A stretch of 64,000 bases of DNA. Source: Clostridia bacterium. Its GTDB lineage: Bacteria; Bacillota; Clostridia; Oscillospirales; Acutalibacteraceae. A program made the position numbers and the translations under genes. Position 1 is the stretch's first letter. Each line of letters opens with the position of its first letter. The notes below the pieces were generated by a model. It did no database searches and was not told the DNA's origin. It saw only the letters and a program-made list of their open reading frames with translations. Below, piece after piece: positions 48,911 through 56,639 of the stretch. The stretch spans positions 1 to 64,000 of the forward strand of contig JAFTVI010000035.1 in NCBI GenBank assembly GCA_017465825.1. Reading direction: 5' to 3'.

Positions 48911-50089
48911 TTAAGTTTTGGATATGTAAGGCTGTCCGGATATTTGCAAAGCGAAAATAAGACGAACTAACTTTTTAGCAGCGTGAGAGATTGCAACGTT
49001 GTAATGCTTTCCCTCTGAACGCTTTTTAGCAAGATAGTCGGCGAATACGGGATTCCAATTACAAACAAATTTGGTTGCATTGAAAAGTGCATAACGCAAA
49101 TAACGAGAACCACGTTTCTCCATATGAGCATAGCAATTATTGAGTTGTCCTGATTGATATGTAGACGGAGAAAGTCCTGCAAAAGCTAAGATTTTGTCAG
49201 GTGAATCGAAGTTATTAAAATCACCGATTTCAGCAATAATCATAGCTGCCATATTCATTCCGATACCTGGAATTGTGGTGATAGGAGAATTTATCTTGTC
49301 CATTAAGGCTTTGATTTCATGTTCAATTTCATTAATCTCGGCATCAAATTCTTTTATGAGTTTTATGGTGTGTTTAAGTTCCAATGCTTTAGCAGGCATA
49401 TATGTGCCGATAGAATTACGAGCTGCTTCACGTATTTGAATGGCTTTATCACGGTCATAACGACCTTTAGAAGCCGTGTGAAGCAAATTTGTAAGGCGTG
49501 TAAGATGAACATCGGCAATCTGCTTTGCACTTGGAAATTCATACAGAAGTGCATAAGCAGAAGCTGTATGCAGAGTTGGAAACAGATTTTCCAATTCAGG
49601 AAAAAGGATATTAATGAGCCTTGAAACCGAAGTTTTTAACTTTGCTCTTTCAGAAACTTTATCAAATTTGTATCTTGTTAGTGACTTTAGTTCTGAATTG
49701 TGGTATGCTATGTTTGTGTAGGGCTTGAGGTCCACATCAGACATTAGCATAGAAGCAATAGTTCTTGCATCTACCTTATCCGTTTTCGTCTTTCTAAGGC
49801 TTAGACTTTTTCTGTAAAGATTTGTATGTAACGGATTGATAACATAGGTCGGCAAACCATTATCAAGGAGAAAACCAAGAAGATTGTAACTGTAATGTCC
49901 GGTTGCCTCAAGTCCTACTTTTATTTTGCCGCCGTCAATACCTGTACAGGTATTGATTGTTTGAAGAAGATATTCAAATCCTTCTTTACTGTTCTGAATA
50001 GTAAAGACATCAGCACGGACTTCACCTTCTGAGCTTATGATGAAGCAATCATGTTTATCTTTTGCAACATCAATTCCAACAAAAACCAT
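48911..50089 (-). CDS. IS110-family transposase (DEDD recombinase)
   Basis: A 392-residue IS110 recombinase. The N-terminal RuvC-like DEDD domain shows VFVGIDVAKDKHDCFI (Asp), VGLEATGHYSYNL (Glu) and KTKTDKVDARTIA (two Asp). The C-terminal Tnp_20 domain has TIPGIGMNMAAMIIAEIGD, FAGLSPSTYQSGQ and the Ser-containing RGSRYLRYALFNAT. It acts with a bridge RNA that pairs with donor and target DNA. Full length with no frameshift, so probably active. Strong CGGAGG before ATG 50089. Confidence 0.95.
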   Translation of the reverse strand: MVFVGIDVAKDKHDCFIISSEGEVRADVFTIQNSKEGFEYLLQTINTCTGIDGGKIKVGLEATGHYSYNLLGFLLDNGLPTYVINPLHTNLYRKSLSLRKTKTDKVDARTIASMLMSDVDLKPYTNIAYHNSELKSLTRYKFDKVSERAKLKTSVSRLINILFPELENLFPTLHTASAYALLYEFPSAKQIADVHLTRLTNLLHTASKGRYDRDKAIQIREAARNSIGTYMPAKALELKHTIKLIKEFDAEINEIEHEIKALMDKINSPITTIPGIGMNMAAMIIAEIGDFNNFDSPDKILAFAGLSPSTYQSGQLNNCYAHMEKRGSRYLRYALFNATKFVCNWNPVFADYLAKKRSEGKHYNVAISHAAKKLVRLIFALQISGQPYISKT

Positions 50090-50290
50090 ATTTGTACCTC
50101 CGATAGATTTGTTTTTCGATGCTGTTATCCACAGGGCACTTTGCTCTTGTAACCTCGTTCCAAATAAACCGTCGGGCGGTATCTAACTGATTAACAATAC
50201 TGCAAAGGTCTGCGGTTGGAGCCTTTACTAAACCGTCTTAGCGGTAGGAGAAATACACCAATCCACAGCACCTTTTACAGTGTAGCATAT
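50090..50290 (-). ncRNA. Candidate IS110 bridge RNA region
   Basis: About 200 non-coding nt directly upstream of the transposase on its own strand, where IS110-group bridge RNAs are encoded. Local complementary segments and two related stretches (GGTGCTGTGGATTGG near 50262 and GCCCTGTGGATAACAG near 50125) are visible. Binding loops cannot be assigned by eye. Confidence 0.5.
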
Positions 50291-50346
50291 TGTCCTTGAA
50301 GAGGGACATTAATAACTACTACTTTATTATACGAGGAGAAATATTT

Positions 50347-51120
50347 ATGTCCGAAAAAGTAATTCTTGTTCTTGTTGACGGTATGCGCCCTGACGGAATG
50401 ATGCAATGCGGCAATCCCTTTGCACAGAAGCTCGTTGAGAAGTCTACATATTCTCTCACAGCGCAGACTGTTATGCCGTCCGTAACTCTGCCCTGTCATA
50501 TGGCATTGTTCCACAGCGTTGATCCCGAGCGCCACGGTATGCTTACAAACACATACGTGCCGCAGGTAAGACCCATTGAGGGTCTTTTTGACAGGCTTGA
50601 CAAGTTCGACAAAAAGTGTGCATTCTTCTACACCTGGGAGGAGCTCCGCGATCTGAGCCGCCCCGACCATCTGCACACACTTATGTGCTTTAATCAGCAC
50701 AAGCAGAGCGATACCGATACAAAGATTACCGATGCGGCTATTGATTACATAAACAAAGAAACCCCCGACTTTCTGTTCCTTTACCTTGGCGAAACAGATG
50801 AAGTCGGCGGTCACGATTGCGGCTGGATGAGCGAGCAGTATATGAAGAGCGTAAGCAAGGCTCTTTCCTGCGTTGAAAAGCTGCAGAACAGCATTGACGA
50901 CAGCTATAATATCATTCTTCTTGCCGATCACGGCGGTCACGACCGTTCACACGGCTCGGATATGCCCGAGGATATGACTATTCCCATTGTATGCTGCGGT
51001 CACGCTTTTGAAAAGGGTAAGGAGCTTTCGGGACTTTCAATAAAGGACGTTGCCGTAACTGTTGCAAAGCTTCTGGAGGTTTCACCTGCCAAGGAGTGGG
51101 AAGGCAAATCTATTGTGTAA
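50347..51120 (+). CDS. Alkaline phosphatase-superfamily phosphodiesterase/nucleotide pyrophosphatase
   Basis: A 257-residue enzyme of the type I phosphodiesterase/nucleotide pyrophosphatase family. Metal and nucleophile residues: Asp in LVLVDGMRPDG, Thr in MPSVTLPCHM (nucleophile), Asp and His in ETDEVGGHDCG, and Asp/His in LLADHGGHDRSHG. No signal peptide, so cytosolic. ATG 50347 follows ACGAGGAGAAA; the longer frame from 50290 would begin at the IS end. Its last 11 bases overlap the end of the convergent lipoprotein gene. Confidence 0.85.
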   Translation: MSEKVILVLVDGMRPDGMMQCGNPFAQKLVEKSTYSLTAQTVMPSVTLPCHMALFHSVDPERHGMLTNTYVPQVRPIEGLFDRLDKFDKKCAFFYTWEELRDLSRPDHLHTLMCFNQHKQSDTDTKITDAAIDYINKETPDFLFLYLGETDEVGGHDCGWMSEQYMKSVSKALSCVEKLQNSIDDSYNIILLADHGGHDRSHGSDMPEDMTIPIVCCGHAFEKGKELSGLSIKDVAVTVAKLLEVSPAKEWEGKSIV

Positions 51121-51631
51121 GGTCCTCCATAACCTGCACATACTCGCAGAAGTATACGATGTATTGAGAATTTGATGAAAAAATAAAATTGTATCTTAAT
51201 GCGGAGTAGGTTTCATAAATATCAGAAAAATACAGATTAATATTTTCCGTACTCAGATTTTTGAGCTCCGATTTTTCTTTGTCGGAGAGTGTACAGAAGC
51301 TGTTGGTGACTGCCGATGTGAAGGATTTAAACGCATTCCTTTGTCCGTCGGTGGTCATTTTTGCGCTTTCGGCGGTAACGGCAACGGATGAAATGTTGTT
51401 TTCTTCGTCGAATGTCATTGAAAGCATTATGTCATCCTCGGAGCAAAGACTGAAATATACGTGATATGCACCGTCGTATTGGAACATATCAAAGTATTCA
51501 AAGGCGTAATGCTCGTTGTATTCGCTCATACGTTTTGACAGCAGCTCGTAATCGGGCTGACTGCTTTCCGAACAGCCTGACAATGTGAATATCAAGGTTA
51601 AAATTAGCAAAAAAGCGCAGATTCGTTTCAT
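51110..51631 (-). CDS. Hypothetical lipoprotein
   Basis: A 173-residue exported protein with a lipobox (FLLILTLIFTLSGC, Cys at residue 20), so it would be processed by LspA and lipid-anchored outside the membrane. The mature part is acidic with no known domain. The gene is convergent with and overlaps the phosphodiesterase gene by 11 bp. Confidence 0.7.
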   Translation of the reverse strand: MKRICAFLLILTLIFTLSGCSESSQPDYELLSKRMSEYNEHYAFEYFDMFQYDGAYHVYFSLCSEDDIMLSMTFDEENNISSVAVTAESAKMTTDGQRNAFKSFTSAVTNSFCTLSDKEKSELKNLSTENINLYFSDIYETYSALRYNFIFSSNSQYIVYFCEYVQVMEDLTQ

Positions 51632-51683
51632 AAAAAATCCCCCTCAACCAATTATATTGATTGAAAGAGGGAGGTAGAACGAT

Positions 51684-51922
51684 AACCAAGAATTTAGCGG
51701 AGCTAAATTCTTGGTTAAATGAGCAATGAGAAGTGAGTAGTGAGCAATTGAGGAAGCCCTACGGGCTTGAATTATAATGGGTAAGGGCAAAGCCCTTCAA
51801 CAATATTTGCCGAAAGGCAAATATATCATTTGACCGTAGGTCATCTATCATTTTGCGCAGCAAACCATCATATGCCGTCATGCATCCATCATTACAATAA
51901 TTCAGCTCCGCTGAATTATTGT
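51684..51922. repeat. Mosaic repeat element R12
   Basis: Left hairpin AACCAAGAATTTA...TAAATTCTTGGTT (51684-51716, a variant of the usual end), right hairpin ACAATAATTCAGC and complement (51894-51922). Inside: GCCCTACGGGC, AAGGGCAAAGCCCTT, TTTGCCGAAAGGCAAA, GACCGTAGGTC, TTTGCGCAGCAAA, with ATCATT spacers. The right hairpin codes for the last residues of the zinc-ribbon gene. Confidence 0.8.
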
Positions 51923-52096
51923 TTCTGTTCCGCATATCGGGCAACGGGTTTCGGCTTCGTTTACCGACAGTCCGCAGAACGGGCAAACATTTTTTGCACA
52001 TTTTATTTTATGCATCTTATGTGCAAGCAGAATTATGATTGCATTAAGCAATATTACGAAAAGCACAACTAAAATAATCAGAATAATTTTCAACAT
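51902..52096 (-). CDS. Short membrane protein with zinc ribbon
   Basis: A 64-residue protein with one N-terminal membrane helix (IILIILVVLFVILLNAIIILLA) and a zinc ribbon CPFC...CPIC. The final codons (about ETIIQRS) and the stop are read from the right hairpin of repeat R12, so the original end was probably longer or different. ATG 52096 with AGAGGTGA upstream. Function unknown. Confidence 0.65.
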   Translation of the reverse strand: MLKIILIILVVLFVILLNAIIILLAHKMHKIKCAKNVCPFCGLSVNEAETRCPICGTETIIQRS

Positions 52097-52145
52097 ATTC
52101 ACCTCTTAAAGGGTATCAATATACCAAATCGGGATATTTTAATAA

Positions 52146-52158
52146 TACCATTTTGGTA
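52146..52158. promoter_or_regulatory. Operator palindrome before the XRE gene at 52193
   Basis: TACCATTTTGGTA, a perfect 13-bp palindrome, overlaps a TATAGT box (52157-52162). A further half site ATACCAAAT lies at 52121-52129. Probably bound by the regulator that follows. Confidence 0.6.
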
Positions 52159-52192
52159 TAGTTAAGTCAACCATTAATTTCAGGGGTGGCTT

Positions 52193-52402
52193 ATGCGATT
52201 AAAAGAGTTGCGCAAATCGAGGAATATTTCACAGCTTAAGCTTGCTTTGGATCTGAATATGAACCAGAACAGCATCAGCAGGTATGAAAACGGTGTTCGT
52301 GAGGCAGACTATGAAACCCTGATTGCATTTGCCGATTATTTTAATGTTTCAATAGATTATCTGCTTGGGAGAACGGATAATCCTACGTTTCTTGATAAGT
52401 AA
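52193..52402 (+). CDS. XRE-family HTH regulator
   Basis: A 69-residue single-domain Cro/CI-type repressor: LKELRKSRNISQLKLALDL, then NQNSISRYENGVREADYETL as recognition part, then ADYFNVSIDYLLGRTD. It probably binds the palindrome TACCATTTTGGTA upstream of its own start. Its target may be itself or the divergent zinc-ribbon membrane gene. GGGGTGG before ATG 52193; own terminator. Confidence 0.88.
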   Translation: MRLKELRKSRNISQLKLALDLNMNQNSISRYENGVREADYETLIAFADYFNVSIDYLLGRTDNPTFLDK

Positions 52403-52429
52403 AACGGAAGTCATATGACCTCCGTTTTT
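52401..52429 (+). terminator. Intrinsic terminator after the XRE gene
   Basis: Stem AAAACGGA-GTC/GAC-TCCGTTTT with one mismatch and loop ATAT, T-run 52424-52429. Starts at the stop codon. Confidence 0.85.
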
Positions 52430-52484
52430 CATTTTAATTTGTATCTTATGCACATTGTTTGCACATAAGATGCACATAATAGTG

Positions 52485-52513
52485 TTGACATTTGTTGTGT
52501 TATAACATATAAT
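52485..52513 (+). promoter_or_regulatory. Promoter/operator of the DinJ-YafQ pair
   Basis: Perfect TTGACA (52485-52490), 17 nt, perfect TATAAT (52508-52513). The palindrome TGTTATAACA (52498-52507) in the spacer is a likely site for antitoxin autoregulation. Confidence 0.8.
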
Positions 52514-52536
52514 AGAAATAGAAGGAGGCAAATATA

Positions 52537-52812
52537 ATGAGTAATATTAATATAACTATTCGTATGGATAAGGAATTAAAGGCGCAGGCGGATACACTTT
52601 TTAATGAACTTGGTTTAAGTATGTCAACGGCATTTAATATTTTTGTGCGTCAGGCTGTCCGTGAACAATCAATTCCTTTTATAATTGCTAATCATCAACC
52701 TAATGCAGAAACTCTTGCCGCGATTGAAGAGGTAAAAAGAATGAAAGCAGATCCTTCCATTGGTAAATCATATAGCAGTGCCAGTCAGATGATGGAGGAT
52801 TTGTTGAAATGA
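52537..52812 (+). CDS. RelB/DinJ-family antitoxin
   Basis: A 91-residue antitoxin. The N-terminal ribbon-helix-helix (NINITIRMDKELKAQADTLF, then LGLSMSTAFNIFVRQAV) binds operator DNA; the disordered C-terminal half would wrap the toxin. IRMD, NELGLSMSTAFNIF and RQAVRE are DinJ-like. It precedes the toxin gene with a 4-base ATGA overlap and has GAAGGAGG before ATG 52537. Confidence 0.93.
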   Translation: MSNINITIRMDKELKAQADTLFNELGLSMSTAFNIFVRQAVREQSIPFIIANHQPNAETLAAIEEVKRMKADPSIGKSYSSASQMMEDLLK

Positions 52813-53084
52813 GTTATAATATAAAACCGACAACTCAATTCAAAAAGGATTTAAAAACGATACAAAGACGAGGATATAATATTGATTTACTGACGGAGGT
52901 TATCAGTCTTCTTGCTGATGGACAGAAGCTTCCCGCAAGAAATCAGGATCATTCGCTTTCGGGTAATTTTGCCGGATGCCGTGAATGTCATATCGCACCG
53001 GATTGGCTGCTTATATATGAGTTGTCTGACAGTGATTTAATATTATACCTTACAAGAACCGGTACTCATAGTGATCTGTTTTAA
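52809..53084 (+). CDS. YafQ/RelE-family mRNA interferase toxin
   Basis: A 91-residue RelE-superfamily toxin of the YafQ type, an RNase that cuts mRNA on the ribosome. YNIKPTTQFKKDLKTIQRRG, ARNQDHSLSGNFAGCRECHI, PDWLLIYEL and TRTGTHSDLF match; the catalytic His/Asp set (H in ECHI, D in APDW, H in GTHSDLF and the last Phe) is kept. Coupled to the antitoxin by ATGA. Confidence 0.93.
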   Translation: MSYNIKPTTQFKKDLKTIQRRGYNIDLLTEVISLLADGQKLPARNQDHSLSGNFAGCRECHIAPDWLLIYELSDSDLILYLTRTGTHSDLF

Positions 53085-53101
53085 AAAAGCAATATCTGAA
53101 A

Positions 53102-53135
53102 ATAACCACTCGTTTTGATTACGGGTGGTTATAAT
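53102..53135. terminator. Bidirectional terminator between convergent genes
   Basis: Stem AACCACTCG/CGGGTGGTT (53103-53129) with T-rich sequence to the right (ATAATATTTTT) and A-rich to the left. It separates the YafQ gene from the convergent XRE gene. Confidence 0.7.
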
Positions 53136-53443
53136 ATTTTTGATATTTCAACAAGCTTTTTCTTATCCTGTGAGCAGAGCTTTCTGTAATTAATCAGCAA
53201 TTCATTTTCTTCTGCGGTTAAATCCGTGTCGGATGTGTTGATTTTATCGGATATACCGGCAATATAATCAATCGGTACATTGTAGAATTTTGAAAGAGTT
53301 ATTGCCAACTCAAGCGGAAGCTCTCTTTCGCCTGTTTCGTAACGGCGGTACTGTGTTAACTGCATAAAAAGAATATCTGCAAGCTGTTTCTGCGTTAGGT
53401 CCTTATCTTCGCGCAGATTTTTTATGCGCTCATATTTCCCCAT
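53129..53443 (-). CDS. XRE-family HTH regulator
   Basis: A 104-residue regulator. HTH at about residues 6-60 (RIKNLREDKDLTQKQLADIL, QYRRYETGERELPLELAI), then FYNVPIDYIAGISD and a short helical C-terminus. The divergent intergenic region carries two 14-bp ACACC-N4-GGTGT-type operators around a promoter for the membrane gene at 53665. It probably represses that gene. Start at 53443 with GAGGTGATTTT upstream. Confidence 0.87.
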   Translation of the reverse strand: MGKYERIKNLREDKDLTQKQLADILFMQLTQYRRYETGERELPLELAITLSKFYNVPIDYIAGISDKINTSDTDLTAEENELLINYRKLCSQDKKKLVEISKIL

Positions 53444-53479
53444 AAAATCACCTCATTGTGACATAAATCTAACAGAAAA

Positions 53480-53547
53480 ACACCAAATGGTGTTGACAAA
53501 ATTAAAATATGGTGTTAATATTATGTTGCAACAACACCGAATGGTGC
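53480..53547. promoter_or_regulatory. Divergent operator region O1/O2 and promoter
   Basis: O1 ACACCAAATGGTGT (53480-53493) touches TTGACA (53493-53498); after 17 nt comes TAATAT (53516-53521) on the plus strand; O2 ACACCGAATGGTGC (53534-53547) lies at about +7. A half site GGTGTTA is at 53511. The layout resembles phage-type repressor operators. Confidence 0.75.
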
Positions 53548-53664
53548 ACAAATGTGTTTGTGAGTGGTTGATGTTGTGAATTTTAATATATCAAAAGAAA
53601 AATGAAATCTTCTTGCAAGTTTATATTTTGGTATGGTACAATTAATTTAAAGGAGGGCGGAAAA

Positions 53665-54366
53665 ATGGCGAAAGATAAATCTTTTAAATTTGGTCTTACA
53701 GTGTCTTGTGTTATACTTCTGATTCCGATTGTATACATAATCGTCTGTTTATTTAACAGTTATATTGTATCAGGTTTGTTGTTATTGATTCCCGTTATCT
53801 CCTTTGTGCTGTCTTTGATTTTGGTTCTGATTAAAAAAATTCCGAACATCATCAAAGTGATTTTGCCCATATTGATTCTGTTGGTTACTTTGTTTGTTTT
53901 TTTATTCTTTAGTTTTTTTGGTGTAACTGTTGAGTTCAGGGCATTTGACGGCGTGGATGAAATTAACGAATATTATACAGATTTTAATTTTGATGAATTT
54001 GGCGAGTACGAAAGTATCTCAAGTTACAAATATCGTGAAATAAGTATTTTCCCGTTTGAATCAGATACAACTATTCTTAAATATGATAAAGTCAACTTTG
54101 AAGAATCAAAGCAGGACATTAATTCAACTTATGCATTTTACAGTGAAAAGAGCTTTACCTTTGAAGATTTTGATTTTAAGGTAATAGATATTAATGACTA
54201 TCCTACAGAAATTGAGTTGGTCGGAGTGGATAATGAGTCCTGCGAAATTGCATATGTTACATTTAGATCTTCAGAAATAACATTAGGACTTGATGACATA
54301 GAACCGTTAGATGAATTCTTGAATTTTTATTGCGGCTGGGAATATGTTCTGAAAGAAAGAAGTTAA
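53665..54366 (+). CDS. Hypothetical membrane protein under XRE control
   Basis: A 233-residue protein with three strongly hydrophobic segments in the first 85 residues and an acidic, Asp/Glu/Tyr-rich C-terminal domain of about 150 residues, probably outside. No family recognised. ATG 53665 follows AAAGGAGGGCGG; a longer frame from 53602 has no ribosome-binding site. Expressed from the operator-flanked promoter at 53493. Confidence 0.65.
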   Translation: MAKDKSFKFGLTVSCVILLIPIVYIIVCLFNSYIVSGLLLLIPVISFVLSLILVLIKKIPNIIKVILPILILLVTLFVFLFFSFFGVTVEFRAFDGVDEINEYYTDFNFDEFGEYESISSYKYREISIFPFESDTTILKYDKVNFEESKQDINSTYAFYSEKSFTFEDFDFKVIDINDYPTEIELVGVDNESCEIAYVTFRSSEITLGLDDIEPLDEFLNFYCGWEYVLKERS

Positions 54367-54405
54367 AAAATCTATATGATTATTAATAAACGAGGAGAAT
54401 GAAAA

Positions 54406-55296
54406 ATGGATGTCGAGTTTTTATATTTTATGCTTTTTTTCCCTGTTTTAGGTGTTTTTGAAATTCTGGCTGTAGTATTTTCTTTGCTGTTTATGCATTA
54501 TTCCGCAAAGTACAGAAACCAAAAGCTTTCCACAGGTTGGTATGTTTGCGGAGTTCTGTTTGGATTATGGACTGTTATTGTTTATCTTATCAAAAGAAAA
54601 GATTTCCCAGGTCCTCACACAAAGAAATGTTTCCAATGCGGCAACAGCTTTCCGGACAGCCTTGATGAATGTCCCAACTGTAATATTGCTTTGCCCGAAA
54701 TCAATCCCGATGAAAAGAGAAAGCAGAAAAAACTCAGCCGCGGGTTTGGTATTGCATTCATAATTACATATATAATCATAATAATTGCCGGCATATCTTT
54801 TGGTGTTCTTTTGAGTGATAATATGTATGATTATATTGAATATCTTGATGAGGATGACAGAATATCCGTAGACGGTGTTTTCTATGATAAAATGGGAAAC
54901 AGCTATGATGATGAAGATAGTGTTATGCTCTATGATGAGGACGGACATACATATTTATACACCGTTGAAACAGATGATGCGCTTGACTATGAGAAATCTT
55001 ACTATATCCGTGACGACGGTAAAAAGTATGTTTCATATGATTGCTATGTAACAGAGGACGGCTGGTTTTATTGTGATAAGGCGTTTATTCTTGAGCTGTA
55101 CTCCGTTGACACAAGCACAATGACCCAGGAAGAGCTCGATGCGTATTATGATGAGCTTTTGGAGGATGAGTGGGAATATAAGTATTATGACTATCCTTAC
55201 GTGGATAGAGAGGGCAATCTTTATTACGCTGCTTATGAAGCCTCCTGGAATGAAAATGGCGAGCTTATAACAGCAGAAAATGATATTGAAGTTTGA
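54406..55296 (+). CDS. Hypothetical zinc-ribbon membrane protein
   Basis: A 296-residue protein with two N-terminal membrane helices, a zinc ribbon (CFQCGNSFPD, CPNCN, about residues 72-95), a third helix (about 114-140, very Ile-rich) and a long acidic, Tyr-rich outside domain with DGVFYDKMGNSYDDEDS and similar strand repeats. Layout resembles other zinc-ribbon membrane proteins of this genome (39212). Function unknown. It lies 39 nt after the previous gene and starts behind CGAGGAG. Confidence 0.65.
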   Translation: MDVEFLYFMLFFPVLGVFEILAVVFSLLFMHYSAKYRNQKLSTGWYVCGVLFGLWTVIVYLIKRKDFPGPHTKKCFQCGNSFPDSLDECPNCNIALPEINPDEKRKQKKLSRGFGIAFIITYIIIIIAGISFGVLLSDNMYDYIEYLDEDDRISVDGVFYDKMGNSYDDEDSVMLYDEDGHTYLYTVETDDALDYEKSYYIRDDGKKYVSYDCYVTEDGWFYCDKAFILELYSVDTSTMTQEELDAYYDELLEDEWEYKYYDYPYVDREGNLYYAAYEASWNENGELITAENDIEV

Positions 55297-55300
55297 ATTA

Positions 55301-55333
55301 AAAGGTACATCTTATGGTGTACCTTTCGTTTTT
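55301..55333 (+). terminator. Intrinsic terminator
   Basis: AAAGGTACA/TGTACCTTT stem and CGTTTTT tail, almost identical to 15566-15599. It ends at the stop codon of the convergent small gene. Confidence 0.88.
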
Positions 55334-55334
55334 G

Positions 55335-55607
55335 TTATAAATCCTGCAGATCGGCGGCGGAGAGGTCGTTTTCAGCGTTATCTCTGCCCGGATCCGTGTC
55401 AATGATTCCGTGTGCCGGAGAAATCGGTTTTTCGTTTTTCATTTTGTGATGAAACACTTTCTGCTCAGGTGCCTGAGTGCCTGCTATAATCGGATTTGCC
55501 TTTTCCTTTCCGCTTTTTGCTTTGCCCTGAATTTCGGGCACTGCCGCTTGTTCATTTCTCGGTTTTGTATGTGTGACGTTCGGTCTTTTCATACCCTGTT
55601 TTGCCAT
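55335..55607 (-). CDS. Small basic hypothetical protein
   Basis: A 90-residue, Pro/Lys/Asn-rich protein without hydrophobic core (MAKQGMKRPNVTHTKPRNEQ at the start, acidic ENDLSAADLQDL at the end). Probably disordered or nucleic-acid binding; no family recognised. Start at 55607 behind GTGAGGTGATTTTT; the frame to 55706 is rejected for lack of a site. Confidence 0.55.
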   Translation of the reverse strand: MAKQGMKRPNVTHTKPRNEQAAVPEIQGKAKSGKEKANPIIAGTQAPEQKVFHHKMKNEKPISPAHGIIDTDPGRDNAENDLSAADLQDL

Positions 55608-55699
55608 AAAAATCACCTCACTGTTATTGTTGACAAAATGCAGGCAAATTATAAATTCAACCCTCAACCCGAGGTTGAAAAATATCGTCTGACAGGTTA

Positions 55700-55743
55700 T
55701 TGCCAATGCAAAAACCGTATGATATACTCAATTTGAGCTCAAA
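55700..55743 (+). promoter_or_regulatory. Promoter and operator of the XRE-TPR gene
   Basis: TTGCCA (55700-55705), 17 nt, TATACT (55723-55728), then the perfect 12-bp palindrome TTTGAGCTCAAA (55732-55743) at the predicted start, suggesting self-repression. Confidence 0.65.
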
Positions 55744-55765
55744 AAAAGATTTGGGAGATTTGAGA

Positions 55766-56548
55766 ATGAATATCGGAAACAAAATCAGAGAATTGCGTAA
55801 GCAAAGGGGAATAACGCAGGAACAGCTGGCAGAAAACGTGGGTGTTTCATTTCAGGCTGTCAGCAAATGGGAAAACAATATTGCTCTTCCCGATATTACG
55901 CTTGCACCTGTGCTGGCAAGTTATTTCTGCATATCAATGGATGAGCTGTTTGATTTCAGCCTGAAAGAGATTGAATATGAGGTTGAAAAAATTGTTCAGA
56001 AAGCATATGAATTCAGGGAAAGTAATCCTTGTGAAAGCAAAAGAATACTTGATGAGGGGCTGAAAAAATACCCCGAAAACGATATTTTGCTCAACAATCT
56101 GCTTTATGTTATGAATTATACCCAGAAACCGGATGGAACAATAACTCTGGCAACAAAGCTTATTGAGAAAACCACGCAGGATGAAGTAAAATACGATGCG
56201 CTCCGTTTTCTTGCATACGCGTACAAGGCGAAGGGTGATTTAAAAAGCGCAAAAGCCGCCATTGAGCAAATCCCCGAAATATATTTTACCAAGCTGACAG
56301 AGCTTGCGTATCTTATGTCCGGTAAAGAGAAGTTCGATGCCGCCGAAAAACAAAAGTGGATTTCTTTTGAAAATCTGCTCCAGATGATGTGGAAATTGGC
56401 GGAATACTACGAGGAAACAGGCGAAACGGAAAAAGCCGTTGCCGAAACAGAAAAAGCCTTACAGCTCATACCTGTTCTCGGAAATTACCGTTTTGATATT
56501 TATACGGACTATTTCAATAAGCAGATTAAACGGTTGAAGGCCGAATAA
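55766..56548 (+). CDS. XRE-family regulator with C-terminal TPR-like helices
   Basis: A 260-residue regulator. HTH: NIGNKIRELRKQRGITQEQ and VSFQAVSKWENNIALPD, a common clostridial type. The rest is helical with TPR-like spacing (DILLNNLLYVMNY, VKYDALRFLAYAYKAKG, WKLAEYYEETGETEKAV). Such proteins may sense peptides or partner proteins through the helical part. Start at 55766 behind GGGAGATTTGAGA. An operator palindrome sits at the promoter. Confidence 0.85.
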   Translation: MNIGNKIRELRKQRGITQEQLAENVGVSFQAVSKWENNIALPDITLAPVLASYFCISMDELFDFSLKEIEYEVEKIVQKAYEFRESNPCESKRILDEGLKKYPENDILLNNLLYVMNYTQKPDGTITLATKLIEKTTQDEVKYDALRFLAYAYKAKGDLKSAKAAIEQIPEIYFTKLTELAYLMSGKEKFDAAEKQKWISFENLLQMMWKLAEYYEETGETEKAVAETEKALQLIPVLGNYRFDIYTDYFNKQIKRLKAE

Positions 56549-56639
56549 ATGTATTGTCCGCCTGTGTTCCCTGTAGATGTTAAAATAGAACCATAAATTA
56601 AGCGAAAAGCAACACAGAATCTTACTCAAATTTCGACAA

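Larger units (their letters stand above)
48800..50290 (-). mobile_element. IS110-family insertion sequence (ends approximate)
   Basis: One intact IS110 transposase with a long non-coding 5' side (50090-50290) and a short 3' side (48800-48910), as expected for the IS110 group. IS110 elements have no terminal inverted repeats and make little or no target duplication, so exact ends cannot be read without comparing copies. Confidence 0.7.

Noticed and set aside
50290-50346. Longer N-terminus of the phosphodiesterase
   Set aside because: The extra residues come from the IS110 flank; ACGAGGAGAAA places the start at 50347 and the VDGM motif is then at the usual distance from the N-terminus.
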